DNA from: Arthrobacter sp. B3I4
Lineage (GTDB): Bacteria; Actinomycetota; Actinomycetes; Actinomycetales; Micrococcaceae
Reading direction: 5' to 3'
DNA: 64,000 nt
NCBI RefSeq assembly: GCF_030816855.1
Contig: NZ_JAUSYK010000001.1
Coordinates: 372,001-436,000 of the forward strand
Shown: positions 36,009-45,271 of the stretch, in pieces
Layout of the letters: each line of letters starts with the position of its first letter
Position numbering within the stretch: position 1 is the first letter of the stretch
Notes under the pieces: generated by a model
Databases searched by the model: none
What the model saw: only the letters and a program-made list of their open reading frames with translations
Told to the model about the DNA's origin: nothing
Made by a program: the position numbers and the translations under genes

Positions 36009-37055
36009 ATGCCTTTCGCACGCAAAACCACCCGCCGTTCACTCCTCACCGCCGCTGCCGTCTCCGCCGCCCTGGCGCTCACCGGCTGCGTCGCCGGTGA
36101 AGGCTCAGGCGGCCAGCAGGCGGCCAATGCCGCCGCTGCCGGCAGCGGCACCCTGAACATCGACTTCGCCACCTACAACCCGCTAAGCCTGGTGATCAAG
36201 AAGAAGGGCTGGCTCGAAGCCGCCCTCAAGGACCAGGGCGTAAGCGTCAAATGGGTCCAGTCGGCCGGGTCCAACAAGGCCAACGAAGCCCTGCGCTCCG
36301 GCGCGGTCGACGTCGGCTCCACCGCCGGCTCGGCCGCCCTCCTGGCCAAGGCCAACGGCTCACCGATCAAGACCATCGACATCTACTCCCAGCCGGAGTG
36401 GGCCGCCCTGGTCACCAAGGCCGGCAGCGGCATCAGCACCGTGGCCGATCTCAAGGGGAAGTCCGTGGCGGCCACCAAGGGCACCGACCCGTACTTCTTC
36501 CTGCTGCAGTCCCTGTCTGAGGCCGGCCTGTCCGCCAAGGACGTCACCGTGCAGAACCTCCAGCACGCCGACGGCCGCGCAGCACTCGAGAACGGCTCCG
36601 TGGATGCCTGGTCCGGCCTCGATCCGATCATGGCCGGGGCGGAGCAAAAGGGCGCCAAGCTGTTCTACCGGAATCTTTCTTTCAACACCTACGGCTTCCT
36701 CAACGCCACGGAAGCCTTCCTCAAGGACAAGCCGAAGCAGGCCCAGGCCGTCGTCAACGCGTACGAGAAGGCCCGCGCCTGGGCCGTCGCCAACCCGGAC
36801 GAGACCGCCCAGATCCTCGCGGATGCGGCCAGCCTGGACCCCGCCGTCGCGAAGACCGTGGTGCTGCAGCGCAGCAACCTCGACGTCGACCCGGCCCCGG
36901 GCGAGGCGCAGCGCAAGGTCTTGGCCAAGATCGGCCCGACCTTCGTGGAGACCGGAGACGTCGCGAGCCAGCAGCAGATCGACGACGCCGTCGCGTCCCT
37001 GCTCGATGACTCGCTGGTGAAGAAGGCGGACCCGTCCGCCATCAAGGACTCCTGA
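36009..37055 (+). CDS. ssuA: Aliphatic sulfonate-binding lipoprotein
   Basis: 348 residues. The signal peptide ends at lipobox LALTGC (Cys29). The mature part follows the SsuA/TauA pattern: INFATYNPL-like start, LKDQGVSVKWVQSAGSNKANEALRSGAVDVGSTAGSAALLAKANG, and VADLKGKSVAATKGTDPYFFL. It captures sulfonates or related organosulfur compounds outside the membrane. Its TGA shares one base with the ssuC ATG. Confidence 0.92.
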   Translation: MPFARKTTRRSLLTAAAVSAALALTGCVAGEGSGGQQAANAAAAGSGTLNIDFATYNPLSLVIKKKGWLEAALKDQGVSVKWVQSAGSNKANEALRSGAVDVGSTAGSAALLAKANGSPIKTIDIYSQPEWAALVTKAGSGISTVADLKGKSVAATKGTDPYFFLLQSLSEAGLSAKDVTVQNLQHADGRAALENGSVDAWSGLDPIMAGAEQKGAKLFYRNLSFNTYGFLNATEAFLKDKPKQAQAVVNAYEKARAWAVANPDETAQILADAASLDPAVAKTVVLQRSNLDVDPAPGEAQRKVLAKIGPTFVETGDVASQQQIDDAVASLLDDSLVKKADPSAIKDS

Positions 37056-37969
37056 TGACACAGCTCGGAACCCCTGGCCTTGCCAGTAACAGAGTTACGC
37101 ACGGCCGCGCTGCAACCGCGCCCGCAACCCCGGCAGATGCCGCACGGCCAACCACCGCCCCCGCCTCGGCTGGCGATGGGTCCCCGGCGAACGGATGGTC
37201 GCCCAACGGGATCCTGACCAGCGGCTGGGCGCGGCTGCTGCTTGGACTGGTCATTCCGGCAGCGGTGCTGGCCGCCTGGCAGCTCTCCACCGCTGCCGGA
37301 ATGTTCAGCGCGGTGCAGCTTCCTCCGCCGGCCATGGTGCTGGAGGCAGGCCTTGACCTGCTGCAGCGCGGACAGCTCGGCCAGCACGTCGCCATCTCCA
37401 CCCAGCGCGTGCTGATCGGCTTCGCCGCCGGGGCGGCGCTGGGCCTGGTGCTCGGTTCGCTGGTGGGCCTGTCCCGGTTCGCCGATGCCCTGCTCGCCCC
37501 AACGATCGGCGCGCTCCGGGCGGTACCCTCCCTGGCGTGGGTTCCGTTGCTCATCCTCTGGATGAAAATCGGTGAGGACTCCAAGATCACCTTGATCCTG
37601 ATCGGCGCGTTCTTCCCGGTCTTCACCACGGTCTCGCTGGCGCTGCGCCACGTGGACCGGAACCTGGTTGAGGCGGCCCGGGCCTTCGGGCTCAAGGGCG
37701 TGAGGCTGCTGACGACGGTGCAGCTGCCCGCCGTGGTGCCGGCGGTGTTCTCCGGGCTGCGGCTGGCCCTGGCGCAGGCGTGGCTGTTCCTGGTGGCGGC
37801 CGAGCTGATCGCCTCCTCGATGGGCCTCGGTTTCCTGCTCACCGACTCCCAAAACAACGGCCGAACGGACCGGCTCCTGCTGGCCATCGTGCTACTCGCG
37901 GTGATCGGCAAGGCCACCGACGCCCTGCTGGGGCTTGCCGAGAAATGGGCGGTGAAACGGTGGGCGTAA
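37055..37969 (+). CDS. ssuC: Aliphatic sulfonate ABC transporter permease
   Basis: 304 residues with about six membrane segments after an unusual 45-residue Pro/Ala-rich N-terminus. The coupling helix region is VEAARAFGLKGVRLLTTVQLPAVVPAVFSGLRLALAQAW, standard for the SsuC/TauC group. The next gene starts within its last codons. Confidence 0.92.
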   Translation: MTQLGTPGLASNRVTHGRAATAPATPADAARPTTAPASAGDGSPANGWSPNGILTSGWARLLLGLVIPAAVLAAWQLSTAAGMFSAVQLPPPAMVLEAGLDLLQRGQLGQHVAISTQRVLIGFAAGAALGLVLGSLVGLSRFADALLAPTIGALRAVPSLAWVPLLILWMKIGEDSKITLILIGAFFPVFTTVSLALRHVDRNLVEAARAFGLKGVRLLTTVQLPAVVPAVFSGLRLALAQAWLFLVAAELIASSMGLGFLLTDSQNNGRTDRLLLAIVLLAVIGKATDALLGLAEKWAVKRWA

Positions 37970-39975
37970 CGCTGACTGAATCCCCCGTGCGGGTCCCGCT
38001 GACCGAGGACGAGCGGATCGCGTTCTGGGAAGCGGCCGCCCTGCGGCTGGACTGGGAAGAAGTACCGGGCGGATCGTCCAGCACCGGCAAGCCCTGGCAC
38101 ACGGCGCACCGGTTCATCCCGGCCGATGCGCAGGCCGGAGCCGGCCCGCAGATCAGCTGGTTCGACGGCGGACGGCTTAACGTCGCCTATAACTGCGTCG
38201 ACCGCCATGTAGCGGCGGGACGCGGAGACAAGGTGGCCCTGTTTTTTGAGGGCGAGCCGGGCGACCGCCGGACCATCACCTACGTGGACCTGCAGCGCGA
38301 GGTCTCCAAGGCCGCCAACGCCCTGCTGGACCTGGGGATCGGCAAGGGCGACCGGGTGGTCATCTACCTGCCGGTGATTCCGGAAACGGTGATCATCACC
38401 CTGGCCGTGGCACGGATCGGGGCCATCCACTCCTTGGTTTTCGGCGGCTTCTCAGCCGAGGCGCTGAGGTTCCGCGTGGAGGATACCGGCGCCAAGCTGC
38501 TGGTCACGACCGACGGCCAGTTCCGCCGCGGCGTTGCCGTCTCGGTCAAGGAGAACGCGGACGCCGCCGTCGCCGGGGACAACGCGATCGAGCACGTCCT
38601 CGTGGTCAACCGCACGACCGCACCGGAGCAGCTGGACACCGTCCCGATGACCGCCGGCAGGGATCTCTGGTGGCACGACGCCGTCGCGCACGTCTCAGAC
38701 GTGCACGAACCCGAGGCGTTCGACGCCGAGACACCGCTGTTCATCATGTACACCTCCGGGACCACCGGCAAGCCCAAGGGCCTGGTGCACACCTCCGGCG
38801 GCTACCTCACCCAGGCCTCCTGGAGCTTTGAACACCTCTTCAGCAACCCCGACCCCGCACTGCGGGACTCAGATGTCCACTGGTGTACGGCAGATCTGGC
38901 CTGGGTCACGGCACATACCTACGAGCTCTACGGTCCGCTGTCCAACGGCGCCACCCAGGTGATCTTCGAGGGCACCCCCAACACCCCGCATCCGGGCCGG
39001 CACTTCGAAGTCATCGAGCGTTACCGGGTCACGCAGTACTACACCGCGCCTACCCTGGTCCGTTCCCTAATGGGCTGGTTCCCGGACGGCGTCCCTGACA
39101 CGTACGACCTGTCCTCGATCCGCCTGCTTGGCACGGTGGGAGAAGCCGTCAACCCGGAAGCGTGGCGTTGGTTCCGCAGCCACATCGGTGCCGGCACCGC
39201 GCCGGTGGTCGACACCTGGTGGCAGTCCGAAACCGGCGCCACGATCCTCTCCCCCGCCCCGACCGACACCGAGTTCAAGCCCGGCTGCGCCGCGCGGCCG
39301 CTGCCCGGCGTCGGCACCCGGGTCGTGGACGAGGCAGGCAACACGGTCCCGCCCGGCGTGCACGGCTTCATCGTGGTGGACGCCCCGGGCCCCGCGATCG
39401 CCCGCACGGTGTGGGGCAACCCACGCCGCTACTTCGACTCCTACTGGCGGCAGTACCAGGACCAGGGCTGGTTCCTCGCCGGCGACGGCGCCAAGTACGA
39501 CGACGACGGCGACATCTGGATCCTCGGCCGGGTGGACGACACCCTCAACGTCTCCGGGCACCTGCTGTCCACCATCGAGATCGAGTCGGCCCTCGTGACC
39601 CACCCGGATGTCGTGGAGGCCGGCGTCTGCCCCGTCGCGGACCCCAAGACCGGCCACGCGATCGTCGCGTTCGTGGTTCTGCAGGGTGCGGCTGCGATTT
39701 CCTCGGTAGCCGCGCATCGCGCGAGCGAGGACATCGCCGCCGACCTCCGCGACCACGTCGCCAAGGCGATCGGGCCGATCGCCAAGCCACGCGACGTCGT
39801 CGTTGTGGCCGATGTGCCGAAGACCCGCAGCGGCAAGATCATGCGGCGGCTGCTGACCCAGCTGTTCGAGGGCACCGAGCTCGGCGACACCACGTCACTG
39901 CAGAACGAACCCTCGATCGCCGGCATCCAGCAGGTGCTGCGTGAGCGCCTGACACCTGAGAAATACCAGAAGTAA
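37960..39975 (+). CDS. acs: Acetyl-CoA synthetase-type AMP-forming ligase
   Basis: About 671 residues from GTG at 37960, overlapping ssuC by 10 bases; ATG at 37945 is also possible. The adenylation motif is FIMYTSGTTGKPKGLVH. VVDTWWQSETGA keeps the tryptophan that limits the acyl pocket to acetate or propionate. The catalytic lysine is in TRSGKIMRRLL. The usual product is acetyl-CoA from acetate, ATP and CoA. In this operon it could reuse the acetate released when MetY consumes O-acetylhomoserine; that role is inferred. Its presence in a sulfonate operon is unusual. Confidence 0.85.
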   Translation: MGVTLTESPVRVPLTEDERIAFWEAAALRLDWEEVPGGSSSTGKPWHTAHRFIPADAQAGAGPQISWFDGGRLNVAYNCVDRHVAAGRGDKVALFFEGEPGDRRTITYVDLQREVSKAANALLDLGIGKGDRVVIYLPVIPETVIITLAVARIGAIHSLVFGGFSAEALRFRVEDTGAKLLVTTDGQFRRGVAVSVKENADAAVAGDNAIEHVLVVNRTTAPEQLDTVPMTAGRDLWWHDAVAHVSDVHEPEAFDAETPLFIMYTSGTTGKPKGLVHTSGGYLTQASWSFEHLFSNPDPALRDSDVHWCTADLAWVTAHTYELYGPLSNGATQVIFEGTPNTPHPGRHFEVIERYRVTQYYTAPTLVRSLMGWFPDGVPDTYDLSSIRLLGTVGEAVNPEAWRWFRSHIGAGTAPVVDTWWQSETGATILSPAPTDTEFKPGCAARPLPGVGTRVVDEAGNTVPPGVHGFIVVDAPGPAIARTVWGNPRRYFDSYWRQYQDQGWFLAGDGAKYDDDGDIWILGRVDDTLNVSGHLLSTIEIESALVTHPDVVEAGVCPVADPKTGHAIVAFVVLQGAAAISSVAAHRASEDIAADLRDHVAKAIGPIAKPRDVVVVADVPKTRSGKIMRRLLTQLFEGTELGDTTSLQNEPSIAGIQQVLRERLTPEKYQK

Positions 39976-39984
39976 GGAATACCC

Positions 39985-41181
39985 ATGACTGACATCAGCA
40001 GCGTCGCCCGCCTGTCCGAACCGCTCAAGTTCGCGTACTGGGTCCCCAACGTCTCCGGCGGTCTGGTGGTTTCCACCATCGAACAGCGCACCGGCTGGGA
40101 CTTTGAGTACAACAAGAAGCTGGCCCGCATCGCGGAGAACTCCGGCTTCGAATACGCCCTCACCCAGACCCGCTACGCCGCTTCCTACGGCGCGGACAAG
40201 CAGCATGAAGCCACCTCCTTCAGCCTCGGCCTGCTGGCCGCGACCGAACGGCTCAAGGTGATCGCCGCCGTCCACCCGGGGATGTGGCACCCGGGGGTGC
40301 TGGCGAAGTACCTGATCACCGCGGACCACATCTCCAATGGCCGGGCCGCCGTGAATGTCGTGTCCGGCTGGCTCAAGGCGGAGTTCGAGAACTTCGGCCT
40401 CGAATGGCTTGAACACGACGAGCGCTACGTCCGGACCGAGGAGTTCATCCGGATACTGCGCGGGCTGCTAACGGAAAAGAACTTCAGCCAGTCCGGCAAG
40501 TACTACAACATCAACGATTTCACGCTGCAACCGGCCCCGGTGGACGTGCCCGGCCGGGCCCACCCGGAGATCTTCTTCGGCGGCAACTCCACTGCGGCGC
40601 AGGCCACGGCGGGCCGGGTTGCGGACTGGTACTTCTCCAACGGCAAGGACCTTGAGGGCTTCAAGGACAACATCGTCGGCGTGGTGGCCGCTGCGGGCGA
40701 GGCCCGGCGGGGGTCCGAAGGCGCGCTGGCGGCGCCGAAATTCGGCCTGAACGGGTTCGTCATCGCCCGGGATTCCGAGAAGGAAGCCCGCGACACCCTC
40801 CGGGAGATCGTCGCGAAGGCGCACAAGCCCGCCGTCGAGGGTTTCCGCGACGCGGTCCAGGAAGCCGGCGCGTCCACCAAGGACGGCAAGGGCATGTGGG
40901 CCGACTCCAGCTTCGAGGACCTGATCCAATACAACGACGGGTTCAAGACCCAGCTGATCGGCACCCCGGAGCAGATCGCGGAGCGGATCGTGGAGTACAA
41001 GAAGATCGGCGTGAACCTGCTCCTCACCTGCTACCTTCATTTTCAGGAGGAAGTCGCCGCCTTCGGCCAGGACGTCCTGCCGATCGTGCGCGAACTCGAG
41101 GCTGACCTCGCCCGCAAGCACGGCACGGAGCTTGTCCCCACCACCGGCACTCCGGCAACCAAGATTGAGGTAAACGCATAA
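39985..41181 (+). CDS. sfnG: Dimethylsulfone monooxygenase SfnG
   Basis: 398 residues of the luciferase-like FMNH2-dependent monooxygenases. The pattern [60 protein letters not shown] and [13 protein letters not shown] is that of SfnG, which turns dimethylsulfone into methanesulfinate. The flavin reductase is not encoded here. Its TAA shares a base with the metY ATG. The C-terminus is about 30 residues longer than in Pseudomonas. Confidence 0.92.
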   Translation: MTDISSVARLSEPLKFAYWVPNVSGGLVVSTIEQRTGWDFEYNKKLARIAENSGFEYALTQTRYAASYGADKQHEATSFSLGLLAATERLKVIAAVHPGMWHPGVLAKYLITADHISNGRAAVNVVSGWLKAEFENFGLEWLEHDERYVRTEEFIRILRGLLTEKNFSQSGKYYNINDFTLQPAPVDVPGRAHPEIFFGGNSTAAQATAGRVADWYFSNGKDLEGFKDNIVGVVAAAGEARRGSEGALAAPKFGLNGFVIARDSEKEARDTLREIVAKAHKPAVEGFRDAVQEAGASTKDGKGMWADSSFEDLIQYNDGFKTQLIGTPEQIAERIVEYKKIGVNLLLTCYLHFQEEVAAFGQDVLPIVRELEADLARKHGTELVPTTGTPATKIEVNA

Positions 41182-42543
41182 TGGCCGACCGTACCTTCGG
41201 GTTCCGCACCCGCGCCCTGCACGCCGGGGGCACCCCCGACGCCGAGCACGGCGCCCGTGCGGTGCCGATCTACCAGACCACGTCCTTCGTCTTCAAGGAC
41301 ACCCAGGACGCCGCCAGCCTCTTTGCCCTGCAGAAGTACGGCAACATTTACTCCCGGATCGGCAACCCCACGGTCGCCGCGTTCGAGGAACGGGTCGCGT
41401 CCCTTGACGGCGGCATCGGCGCTGTCGCGACGTCGTCGGGCATGGCCGCGGAGTTCATCACCTTCGCTGCGCTGACCCAGGCCGGTGACCACATTGTGGG
41501 CCTCCTCCCAGCTGTACGGCGGCACGGTCACCCAGCTGGACGTCACGCTGCGCCGCTTCGGCGTGGACACCACGTTCGTGCCGGGCACCGACCCGGCCGA
41601 CTACGCCGCCGCGATCCGGGAGAATACCAAGGCGATCTTCGTCGAGGTCGTGGCCAACCCGTCGTCGGAGGTCCAGGACCTGGCGGGGCTGGCGCAGGCA
41701 GCGCACGACGCCGGCATCCCGCTCGTCGTCGACGCCACCCTGAGCACCCCCTACCTAGTGCGGCCGATCGAGCACGGCGCGGACATCGTCATCCACTCCG
41801 CCACGAAGTTCCTCGGCGGACACGGCACCACCCTGGGCGGCGTCATCGTCGAAAGCGGCCGGTTCAACTGGGGCAACGGCAAGTTCCCCACCATGACGGA
41901 GCCGGTGGCCTCCTACGGCAACGTCTCCTGGTGGGGAAACTTCGGCGAGTACGGCTTCCTCACCAAGCTGCGCTGCGAGCAGCTGCGTGACATCGGTCCC
42001 GCGCTCTCACCGCAGTCGGCGTTCCAGCTGCTGCAGGGGGTGGAGACCCTTCCGCAGCGCCTCGATGAACACCTCAAGAACGCGCAGGCCGTGGCCGAGT
42101 GGCTTGAAGCCGACGAGCGCATCGCCTACGTGAACTATTCCGGACTGCCCTCCCACCCGCACTTCGAGCGGGCACGCAAGTACCTGCCGCTGGGGCCGGG
42201 CTCGGTGTTCTCCTTCGGGGTGAAGGGCGGCCGCGCCGCGGGCCAGAAATTCATCGAATCCCTGCAGCTGGCCTCGCACCTGGCCAACGTCGGCGACTCC
42301 CGGACCCTGGTGATCCACCCCGGCTCCACCACCCACCAGCAGCTCAGCCCGGAGCAGCTCGAGTCCGCGGGCGTGCCGGAAGACCTGGTCCGGATCTCGG
42401 TGGGTCTGGAGGACATCGAGGACATCCTCTGGGACCTCGACCAAGCCCTCGACGCCGCCTCGGCCTTTGGGGCCGAGGGGTCCCCCGCAGCCGGTGCCGA
42501 TGCATTCTCGGCCGACACCTGCACGATCGGAGCAAACGCATGA
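41181..42543 (+). pseudogene. metY: O-acetylhomoserine sulfhydrylase, broken by a 1-base insertion
   Basis: Two frames together give a full PLP-dependent MetY of about 453 residues. It would make homocysteine from O-acetylhomoserine and sulfide. The first part (41181 to about 41498) starts [14 protein letters not shown]; the second carries [21 protein letters not shown], the PLP lysine in [13 protein letters not shown] (about residue 209) and NYSGLPSHP. They join at GTGGGCC (41496-41502), where GTGGCC would keep the frame and give [11 protein letters not shown]. One extra G at 41498-41500 is the simplest reading. It is either a real null mutation or a consensus error. Neighbour overlaps on both sides are intact. 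Confidence 0.85.
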
Positions 42544-43037
42544 GCAGCGAAGAAACCCGCACCTGGACCGGACCGTCCGCGCCGGAGCGGCTGAATCTGC
42601 TGCGGCAGGCAAAATCCATCGCCATTGTGGGCGCGTCCGACAAGCCCTCACGGGCGAGCTACTTTGTGGCGACGTACCTGCAGTCCTCCACCCGCTACAA
42701 GCTGTACTTCGTAAACCCGGTAGTCAAGGAGATCCTGGGCCAGCCGACGTACGCCTCGCTCGCGGATCTGCCGGAGAGCCCGGACATCGTGGACGTCTTC
42801 CGCAAGCACGACGACCTGCCCGGAGTCCTCGACGAGGCCATCGCCGCCGGCGCCAAGACGCTCTGGCTGCAACTGGGCTCGTGGCACGAGGACGTGGCGA
42901 AGGAAGCCGAAGCCGCCGGCCTCGACGTCGTGATGGACCGCTGCGTGAAGATCGAGCACGCCCGTTTTCACGGCGGGCTTCACCTGGCGGGCTTCGCCAC
43001 CGGCGTCATCTCCTCCAAGCGGCAGGTCCTCGCCTAA
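42540..43037 (+). CDS. CoA-binding (Rossmann-fold) protein
   Basis: 165 residues, same family as the protein at 34327: SIAIVGASDKPSRASYFVATYL, then GAKTLWLQLGSWHEDVAKEAEAAGLDVVMDRCVKIEH. It overlaps the metY stop by ATGA and ends the operon. A CoA-binding partner next to acetyl-CoA synthetase and MetY is suggestive, but no reaction is known for the family. Confidence 0.88.
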   Translation: MSSEETRTWTGPSAPERLNLLRQAKSIAIVGASDKPSRASYFVATYLQSSTRYKLYFVNPVVKEILGQPTYASLADLPESPDIVDVFRKHDDLPGVLDEAIAAGAKTLWLQLGSWHEDVAKEAEAAGLDVVMDRCVKIEHARFHGGLHLAGFATGVISSKRQVLA

Positions 43038-43112
43038 AGCCGCGCGGCACCTCAAGCCGTTACAGGGAGGACTGCGCCGGGCCGCCGCAGGAGGTCGGCC
43101 GCGCAGGCCCGG

Positions 43113-43886
43113 CTAGGAGCCCGGGACCGTGGACGGGACTTCCGGAACCCCCGGGACCGTCGGGAGCGGACTGACTGGAATGCCGCGCCCGTTCTTGCCT
43201 TGGAAACCCGGCACGGCCGGGCGCTTGTCAGGCGTGGGAAGCACCCCGTCACGGCCGACCGCAGGAGGCGTCAGGGCCGGAGCGGGGTGTTGCGGCGCCG
43301 GGACGGTTGCTACCGGCGACGGCGGCGCCGGGACAGCAGCGCCGGGGGCGGCAGCGGCGGGAGCAGGGGCGGTTCTGGCCGGCGAAGTTTCGACCGGAAC
43401 GGGCCACTGGGCAGCCGGAATGTCCGTGGGCGCGGTCCCGGCGGGCTTAGGCGCCGGGGCGGGCGTCGGCGTCGGTGCTCCCGGCTTGAAAATGACGGTG
43501 AACGTGTGACCCAGGTTCTCTCGGAAGTCCTGACTGGAGGCGGCCACGGCACCGGCACCCAGGCTCATGGCGCCGACGACGGCGCCGCCGATCAAGGCCA
43601 TCCGGCGTTTGCGGTTGCGGCGATCCGCCAAATTCGGCACGCTCGCGGTGGTGGTGCCGGTATCGGTGTCGGCCGGTGCGCCAGCCTCGGCCGGTGCGCC
43701 GGTTACTGCGGGGACGCCGGCCGTCAGCAACGCCGCGAGGTCGCTGCGGGGCACGGGCGCCTCGTCCGGGACCAGGGTCTGGAGTTTTTCGAGGGTGCTG
43801 CGGAGCTCGACGGCATCTTCGAGGCCGGAATCACGGAGCATCGCCTGGATGCTGCCATCCTGCTGGGGGTTGCGCGTGCCGGTCAT
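43113..43886 (-). CDS. Single-span membrane protein coupled to an ECF sigma factor
   Basis: 257 residues. The first 95 are hydrophilic and probably cytosolic (sigma-binding side). One membrane segment (MALIGGAVVGAMSLGAGAVAA) near residues 96-118 is followed by a long Pro/Ala/Val-rich exterior part. Position just after a sigma gene, with ATGA overlap, suggests an anti-sigma role. No zinc anti-sigma HxxxCxxC motif is seen, so this is inferred from context. Confidence 0.65.
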   Translation of the reverse strand: MTGTRNPQQDGSIQAMLRDSGLEDAVELRSTLEKLQTLVPDEAPVPRSDLAALLTAGVPAVTGAPAEAGAPADTDTGTTTASVPNLADRRNRKRRMALIGGAVVGAMSLGAGAVAASSQDFRENLGHTFTVIFKPGAPTPTPAPAPKPAGTAPTDIPAAQWPVPVETSPARTAPAPAAAAPGAAVPAPPSPVATVPAPQHPAPALTPPAVGRDGVLPTPDKRPAVPGFQGKNGRGIPVSPLPTVPGVPEVPSTVPGS

Positions 43887-44431
43887 GATGCTGCGTGGTC
43901 CTTTTCGGTTACCAGTTCGCGCAGGGCAGTGAGCCCGCGCCGCTGAAGCTGCTTGATGGCACCCGGGGTCTTGCCCATGATGCCGGCCACCTGTTCGATG
44001 GAAAGGTCCGCGATGATCCGCAGGACCAAGACCTCCCGTTGCTCCTCGTTGAGCCGGGAAAGTGTGTGGGTCAGGCCGCCGAGCGATCCGAGGGCTTCGT
44101 CTTCCGCGGAGGCAGTTAGCCGCGCGTCGTTCAGCGGGTCGTACTCTGCCAGGTGCGGCGTCCGTTCGGAGCGCCTGTGGTGGTCAACCAGCCTGGCATG
44201 GGCCACGGAAAAGATGAAGGTCCGCAGACCCTTCTGGCCGCCGGTGATGCCTGCGAGTTTCGGCAGTACATCGACGAAGACGTCCTGGGTCAGCGCCTCG
44301 GCGTCGTCGACGCCTTTGGCCCGGAAATAGCCAAGCACCGCGGGGGAAACCACAGTGTAGACAGCGCTGAAGCCCGAGGGGTCGCCAGCGAGCGCGGCTG
44401 ACAGTTCGTCATCGCTCAGCTGGTCTGCCAA
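43883..44431 (-). CDS. ECF-type RNA polymerase sigma factor
   Basis: 182 residues. Region 2 is GYFRAKGVDDAEALTQDVFVDVLPKL with the -10-contact helix TFIFSVAHARLVDHHRR. Region 4 is LNEEQREVLVLRIIADLSIEQVAGIMGKTPGAIKQLQRRGLTAL. The start is TTG at 44431 with GGAAGG upstream, a weak start that may keep levels low. It is coupled to the membrane protein gene after it. A terminator hairpin sits in its leader. Confidence 0.92.
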   Translation of the reverse strand: MADQLSDDELSAALAGDPSGFSAVYTVVSPAVLGYFRAKGVDDAEALTQDVFVDVLPKLAGITGGQKGLRTFIFSVAHARLVDHHRRSERTPHLAEYDPLNDARLTASAEDEALGSLGGLTHTLSRLNEEQREVLVLRIIADLSIEQVAGIMGKTPGAIKQLQRRGLTALRELVTEKDHAAS

Positions 44432-44455
44432 GAGGCGTTCCTTCCGTTACTGCAG

Positions 44456-44491
44456 GGGGTGCGGCCCCCGATAGCTTAGTGGCCGCACCCC
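44456..44491 (-). terminator. Terminator between the small secreted protein and sigma factor genes
   Basis: An 11-bp stem (GGGGTGCGGCC with GGCCGCACCCC) and a 14-base loop, 28 bases after the secreted protein stop and 25 before the sigma start. Copies of AGAGGCGTTCC flank it (44431-44441 and 44505-44515). Confidence 0.65.
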
Positions 44492-44518
44492 GTCACCTCC
44501 GAAGAGAGGCGTTCCGTC

Positions 44519-45040
44519 TTACTTGTCGAGCTTCGGCAGCTCGACCGACGGTTTGGCCGGAACGGCCGGGACAGCGCGCGTGGCCGCTCCGCCGTCAGCG
44601 GCGGGGATAGCCGGGGTGGCTACAGTCACGCCGGCGTGGGCCTTGGCTTCGGCAGCACCCTTGGCGTTGGCAGCGCCGGCGGCACCGGCTACGGAGGCGT
44701 CAACAGCGGCGCCGTCCTCGTCGGCGGTGACGGAGCCCTCGGCGGTGCCTTCGGCGTCTTCGGTGCCCTCGACAGCGGCGTCGCCCTTGGCAGCGCCGTC
44801 AACGTTCGGAACGGCAGGGGCGGCCGGAACAGCCGGAACGGCCGGGGTGGCGGGAACTGCGGGCAGCTCCGTGGCCGGAGCGGCGGGAACAGCGGGGGTG
44901 GCGGGCGTAGCCTGGTTCACTTCAGCCTGCTGGGTGTTGGAAACCTGGGCCGCGTTGGCCAGGCCGATTCCGGAGAAACCTCCGACCGCGAGAATCGCGG
45001 CGCCGACAGCAATCTTGGTGGTCTTGCTAACACTCTTCAT
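44519..45040 (-). CDS. Small secreted Ala/Pro/Val-rich protein
   Basis: 173 residues. A clear signal peptide (KTTKIAVGAAILAVGGFSGIGLANA) is followed by low-complexity sequence: PATPAVPAAPATELPAVPA-type repeats, an acidic stretch (GDAAVEGTEDAEGTAEGS) and another Ala/Pro segment. No enzyme domain. It is probably a wall-associated or extracellular structural protein. Its leader holds three tandem palindromes. An ECF-like promoter upstream suggests control by the adjacent sigma factor. Confidence 0.75.
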   Translation of the reverse strand: MKSVSKTTKIAVGAAILAVGGFSGIGLANAAQVSNTQQAEVNQATPATPAVPAAPATELPAVPATPAVPAVPAAPAVPNVDGAAKGDAAVEGTEDAEGTAEGSVTADEDGAAVDASVAGAAGAANAKGAAEAKAHAGVTVATPAIPAADGGAATRAVPAVPAKPSVELPKLDK

Positions 45041-45073
45041 GAAAAACGTACATCCTTTGGTTGGTTGAAGGCT

Positions 45074-45250
45074 GGCCGGCGCCTGATGGGGGCAGGCGCC
45101 GGCCTGCACTTGCACTCGAGGTCCGGTCGGCTCCTGATGGGGCAGGTGCCGGCCGGATCCTTCTTTCGAAGCCCGCGGCGCCCGATGGGGCAGGCGCGCG
45201 TCGGATCTTTCCCTGTAAGGCCGGTCGTCCGTGGTGGGGGGACCAGGTTC
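45074..45250. repeat. Degenerate 50-bp tandem array of palindromes
   Basis: The sequence around CCTGATGGGGCAGG recurs at about 45082, 45132, 45180 and (very worn) 45231, a 50-base period. The first copy is a perfect 12-bp hairpin (arms 45074-45085 and 45093-45104). The second has a 14-bp stem with one mismatch. The third is weaker. The array lies in the leader of the small secreted protein gene. Confidence 0.75.
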
Positions 45251-45271
45251 CGTTTGGCGCTTACAAAGCTG

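Noticed and set aside
37780..37959. 731-residue form of the acetyl-CoA synthetase
   Set aside because: The extra N-terminus is ssuC read in another frame; family similarity begins near 37960.
41181..41990. A 269-codon protein as a separate gene
   Set aside because: After about residue 107 it is the wrong frame of metY and turns Arg/Pro/His-rich. The frameshift explains it better.
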